Below, piece by piece: positions 61,048 through 64,000 of a stretch of 64,000 nucleotides of DNA. A program made the translations under genes and the position numbers. This DNA comes from Flavobacterium sp. GT3R68 (GTDB lineage: Bacteria; Bacteroidota; Bacteroidia; Flavobacteriales; Flavobacteriaceae): contig NZ_VJZK01000001.1 in the NCBI RefSeq assembly GCF_007109225.1, positions 124,001-188,000 of the forward strand. Reading direction: 5' to 3'. The notes under the pieces were generated by a model. It saw nothing but the letters and a program-made list of their open reading frames with translations. It was not told the origin of the DNA and did not search any database. Position 1 is the stretch's first letter. The number at the start of each line of letters is the position of its first letter.

Positions 61048-61500
61048 ATGAGTAAAATCAGAATTACAAAACAATTCAGTTTCGAGACCGGTCATGCTCT
61101 TTTTGGTTACGATGGGAAATGTAAAAATGTCCACGGCCATAGTTATAAACTGTCCGTTACTGTTATTGGAAACCCAATTACCGATAATTCTAATGTGAAA
61201 TTCGGAATGGTGATTGACTTTACCGATTTGAAAAAAATTGTAAAAGAAGAAATTGTCGACCAATTTGATCACGCGACCGTTTTTAACAAAAATACCCCAC
61301 ATATTGAACTGGCCAACGAATTGAAAAGCCGGGGACATGACGTGATTTTGGTCGAATACCAACCCACCAGTGAAAACATGGTCATTGATTTTGCCAAAAG
61401 AATTCAGGACCGTTTACCCAAAACCATCGAATTACACTCGCTGAAACTTCAGGAAACGGAAACCTCTTTCGCCGAATGGTACGCCAGCGATAATTTGTAA
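61048..61500 (+). CDS. queD: 6-pyruvoyltetrahydropterin synthase / QueD family enzyme
   Basis: A 150-residue enzyme of the PTPS/QueD family, which turns dihydroneopterin triphosphate to 6-carboxytetrahydropterin on the queuosine path, or to the pyruvoyl form. The zinc His is in SFETGHALFGYDGKC and the His pair VHGHSYKL; the catalytic Cys is in GKCKNVHGH. The C-terminal part LQETETSFAEWYA is typical. The ATG at 61048 gives the family start MSKIRITKQFSFETGH; an upstream TTG frame at 61027 is not needed. It is followed after 16 bp by the LpxH-like gene. Other queuosine genes are not in view, so the substrate is inferred. Confidence 0.87.
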   Translation: MSKIRITKQFSFETGHALFGYDGKCKNVHGHSYKLSVTVIGNPITDNSNVKFGMVIDFTDLKKIVKEEIVDQFDHATVFNKNTPHIELANELKSRGHDVILVEYQPTSENMVIDFAKRIQDRLPKTIELHSLKLQETETSFAEWYASDNL

Positions 61501-61516
61501 TTCCAAAACCAGCCTT

Positions 61517-62272
61517 ATGCAGTTATCCCAAAATAAAAAAATTTACTTTGCCTCCGACCAGCATCTTGGGGCCCCTACAGCCGAACTGAGTTTTCCAAGA
61601 GAACAAAAATTCGTCGCCTGGCTTGATGAGGTGAAATACGATGCGGAAGCTATTTTTTTATTGGGCGACCTGTTTGATTTCTGGTTTGAATATAAAACGG
61701 TGGTGCCAAAAGGATTCGTCAGAGTCTTAGGAAAACTGGCAGAAATCCGGGACAGCGGTATTCCTATTTACTTTTTTGTAGGGAATCACGATCTATGGAT
61801 GAGTGACTACTTTGAGAAAGAACTGAATATTCCGGTATACCACACCAATAAAGAGTTTGTTTTCAATAACAAAAAATTCCTCATTGGGCATGGTGATGGC
61901 CTCGGTCCTGGGGACAAAGGATACAAAAGGATGAAAAAGGTCTTTAAAAACCCATTTTCGAAATGGATCTTCAGATGGCTGCATCCGGATGTGGGTATGC
62001 AATTAGGGCACTATCTTTCGGTAAAAAACAAGCTAATTTCCGGCGACGAGGACGTCAAGTTCCTTGGAGAAGAAAAAGAATGGCTCGTATTATACGCCAA
62101 ACGGAAATTAGAAACCCAGCATTTTGATTACTTTATTTTTGGGCATCGCCATCTTCCGATGCAAATCGAAGTGGGCGAAAATTCCCAATACATCAATCTG
62201 GGCGATTGGATCGGCTATTTTACGTATGGCGTTTTTGACGGAACTTCTTTTGAACTGAAAAAATTCAAATAG
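61517..62272 (+). CDS. UDP-2,3-diacylglucosamine diphosphatase-like metallophosphoesterase
   Basis: A 251-residue calcineurin-fold phosphoesterase. The metal motifs are visible: ASDQHLGAP, LLGDLFDFWFEYK, VGNHDLWM, HGDGLGPGD and FGHRHLPMQ. The order and the DFWFEY sequence match LpxH, which cuts UDP-2,3-diacylglucosamine to lipid X in lipid A synthesis. The last about 60 residues are weakly conserved, and Bacteroidota have more than one LpxH-like protein, so the exact substrate is not certain. Operon with the QueD-like gene. Confidence 0.88.
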   Translation: MQLSQNKKIYFASDQHLGAPTAELSFPREQKFVAWLDEVKYDAEAIFLLGDLFDFWFEYKTVVPKGFVRVLGKLAEIRDSGIPIYFFVGNHDLWMSDYFEKELNIPVYHTNKEFVFNNKKFLIGHGDGLGPGDKGYKRMKKVFKNPFSKWIFRWLHPDVGMQLGHYLSVKNKLISGDEDVKFLGEEKEWLVLYAKRKLETQHFDYFIFGHRHLPMQIEVGENSQYINLGDWIGYFTYGVFDGTSFELKKFK

Positions 62273-62304
62273 TAACTTTCCACTTAAATATTTAATTTCA
62301 CAGT

Positions 62305-62715
62305 ATGGCATCTAACCTTTCTCCGCAAAAATCTTTACAGATCTTCCGTATCATCCTTCCCCTATTCCTTATGATTCATGGTTTATTCCGTTTAATTTCA
62401 GGCGGGGTGGACGGATTTGGAATCTTTTTGGACAGTAATCATTTTGTTGGCGGAGCAGTAATTGCATGGTCGCTTACCATACTGGAAATTGTGGGGTCAT
62501 TGTTTATTATCTTAGGTTATTTCGTCAAATGGCTCTCGTTGCTATTTATTTGCGAACTGATTATGGGTGTTGTTTTGGTACACGCCTCAAATGGATGGTT
62601 TGTAGTGGGCGGAGGTTCCGGAGGCATCGAATATAGTCTGTTACTAGTTTTAGGATATCTCTTACTTGTCTTTTCAAACCCACAGCCTCTTACGGAAAGT
62701 CAAAAAAAGCTTTAA
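62305..62715 (+). CDS. DoxX-like membrane protein
   Basis: A 136-residue membrane protein with four hydrophobic helices (IILPLFLMIHGLFRL, VIAWSLTILEIVGSLFIIL, LLFICELIMGVVLVHAS and EYSLLLVLGYLLLVF). The opening LFLMIHGLFRLISGGVDGFG matches the DoxX/SURF4-like family, associated with thiosulfate:quinone oxidoreductase small subunits and other redox or stress functions. The exact function is unknown. It begins 32 bp after the LpxH-like gene and converges with recJ 18 bp away. Confidence 0.82.
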   Translation: MASNLSPQKSLQIFRIILPLFLMIHGLFRLISGGVDGFGIFLDSNHFVGGAVIAWSLTILEIVGSLFIILGYFVKWLSLLFICELIMGVVLVHASNGWFVVGGGSGGIEYSLLLVLGYLLLVFSNPQPLTESQKKL

Positions 62716-62733
62716 GCGAAGATTTGATAAAGG

Positions 62734-64000
62734 CTATTCTACTAATCTAATATCTTTCAATCGCAATTGTGCGGTAACAATTCCATTCCATTCGTTTTCA
62801 TCAATGCAATACGCGGCTTCAAACGGTTTTTGATTTACCGTTAAATCCATTTTGTCCCCTAATCCAAAACCAATCGCGGCAATACCTTCAGAATTATTCT
62901 GTTTTACGAAAAGTTTCAGATGTTCATTATCAGCGCCTAATTTTTTTGGGTAACCGGTATCTTTTATGTTTTTAGAAACAAAAATCGGGGTCATGTTTTG
63001 TGGGCCGAAAGGTTCGAATTGTTTCAGGATCCGGATTAATTTTGGTGAAATGTCTGCAAAATCAATTTCAGCATCAACAGAAATTTCCGGGGTCAGCATA
63101 TCGGGATGAATGGTATCTTCGACTACTTTTTCGAAAGCTTCTTTGAACGCCAGATAATTTTCTTCTTTTAATGTCATTCCGGCCGCATACATATGTCCGC
63201 CAAATTGTTCCAAATGCTCCGAACACGCATCTAAAGCATTGTACACATCAAAACCCTTAACCGAACGGGCCGAAGCCGCCAGTTTATCACCGCTTTTAGT
63301 AAAAACAAGCGTCGGACGATAATACGTTTCAATCAGCCGTGATGCCACGATACCAATCACGCCCTTGTGCCAGTCCGCCTGAAAAACAACCGTGGAAAAA
63401 CGTTTCTGTTCCTGATTGGTTATAATCTGCAGCAATCCCTCTTTCGTAATCTGCTTGTCCAAATCTTTCCGATCGGAATTGTATTTCTCGATTTCGGAGG
63501 CAAACTGCTGTGCCTGTTCAAAATCAAATTCCGACAATAATTCTACCGCATGGTTTCCGTGTTTAATACGTCCCGCGGCATTGATTCGAGGCGCAATGAT
63601 AAAAACAACGTCGGTGATGTCTAAAGTTTTCTTTTTTATCTGATGACCCGAGACCGAAGGTCGAATTGACGAAGTAATAAGTGCTTTGATTCCGGGACGC
63701 GGATCAGCATTGATCACCTGAAGTCCAAAATGTGCCAAAACCCGGTTTTCTCCTGTCATCGGGACAATATCTGCGGCAATGGCGGTCGCTACCAAATCCA
63801 GATACGGAATTAAATCCTCGATTGTCTGATTTCGGTTTTGACCCAAAGCCTGAATCAGCTTGAATCCGATACCGCAGCCACATAATTCATCGTACGGATA
63901 GGTGCAATCGTTCCTTTTCGGGTCCAATATTGCCACTGCTTCCGGCAACACATTTCCGGGTCGGTGATGGTCGCAAATCACAAAATCGATGTTTCTTTCT
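62734..64000 (-). CDS. recJ: Single-stranded-DNA-specific exonuclease RecJ, 5' end cut by window edge
   Basis: The C-terminal part (at least 422 codons) of a DHH-family 5'-3' exonuclease used in recombination and repair. The frame stays open through 64000, so the true start lies outside; the ATG at 63981 is internal. The DHH motif is ICDHHRPGN at the edge, with the DHHA1 domain motifs AGMTLKEENYLAF and GGHMYAAG following, and the C-terminal OB-type domain (FEPFGPQNMTPIFVSKNIKD) complete. The stop lies 18 bp from the DoxX gene end. Confidence 0.95.
   Translation of the reverse strand, partial: ERNIDFVICDHHRPGNVLPEAVAILDPKRNDCTYPYDELCGCGIGFKLIQALGQNRNQTIEDLIPYLDLVATAIAADIVPMTGENRVLAHFGLQVINADPRPGIKALITSSIRPSVSGHQIKKKTLDITDVVFIIAPRINAAGRIKHGNHAVELLSEFDFEQAQQFASEIEKYNSDRKDLDKQITKEGLLQIITNQEQKRFSTVVFQADWHKGVIGIVASRLIETYYRPTLVFTKSGDKLAASARSVKGFDVYNALDACSEHLEQFGGHMYAAGMTLKEENYLAFKEAFEKVVEDTIHPDMLTPEISVDAEIDFADISPKLIRILKQFEPFGPQNMTPIFVSKNIKDTGYPKKLGADNEHLKLFVKQNNSEGIAAIGFGLGDKMDLTVNQKPFEAAYCIDENEWNGIVTAQLRLKDIRLVE

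Noticed and set aside
62734-63981. A complete 415-codon gene starting at 63981
   Set aside because: The frame continues upstream to the window edge, and the DHH motif of RecJ straddles this ATG; it is the 3' part of recJ.

Overview
The window looks like a chromosomal segment of a Flavobacterium or close relative (Bacteroidota, Flavobacteriaceae). The signs are AT-rich intergenic DNA, promoters of the flavobacterial TTG-N(about 20)-TAnnTTTG type, a giant adhesin ending in a type IX secretion sorting signal, many SusD-less outer-membrane and lipoprotein genes of Bacteroidota character, and a complete flexirubin-type pigment cluster. Identifications rest on reading translated proteins by eye; no database search was possible.

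Layout. Positions 1-17.7 kb are housekeeping: class I ribonucleotide reductase (nrdB then nrdA, nrdA cut by the left edge), a DUF3109 Cys-cluster protein, a DUF4412 secreted protein, a MarC membrane protein, a truncated thioredoxin-reductase-like flavoprotein, a leftward operon of a HupE/UreJ-like protein, dCMP deaminase and an S41 protease, a TerB-like protein, fructose-1,6-bisphosphatase, aspartate kinase flanked by two GNAT acetyltransferases, a 1135-residue outer-membrane protein, two small surface or secreted proteins, and tRNA-Ala(GGC). Two copies of a dispersed structured repeat sit at about 1.54-1.63 kb and 8.15-8.22 kb.

Positions 17.8-51.4 kb hold a flexirubin (aryl polyene plus dialkylresorcinol) cluster. 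About 32 genes run leftward almost without gaps, and one halogenase-like flavoprotein gene diverges at the right end. The logic follows known aryl polyene chemistry. A tyrosine ammonia-lyase makes 4-coumarate. An AMP-dependent ligase loads it. Two acyl carrier proteins, several ketosynthases (one without the active-site Cys, i.e. a chain-length-factor type), a ketoreductase, three hotdog dehydratases and a thioesterase build the polyene. DarB and DarA make the dialkylresorcinol. LPLAT-type acyltransferases are candidates for the ester link. An MMPL exporter, an ABC-2 transporter, a LolA-like carrier, a lipoprotein and two small beta-barrels probably move the pigment to the outer membrane. Less expected members are a lipoprotein of the C45/penicillin-acyltransferase family, a WG-repeat protein, two carotenoid-desaturase-like flavoproteins, a BtrH-like protein, and a GT2-DUF2062 fusion.

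Positions 51.4-64 kb hold a secreted protein of unknown function, an enoyl-CoA hydratase family enzyme, a tiny protein resembling a free-standing C-terminal sorting signal, and a 2348-residue repeat-rich T9SS adhesin. After these come an array of 21 tandem 21-bp repeats, a QueD/PTPS family enzyme, an LpxH-like phosphoesterase, a DoxX protein, and the 3' part of recJ cut by the right edge.

Most interesting for follow-up: the non-enzymatic and fused members of the flexirubin cluster, the 21-bp array with its higher-order 63/84-bp periodicity, the dispersed repeat whose two copies keep a hairpin with different bases, the adhesin/mini-CTERM pair, and the small lipoprotein with a duplicated GMNPxHGQxGHRCD motif.
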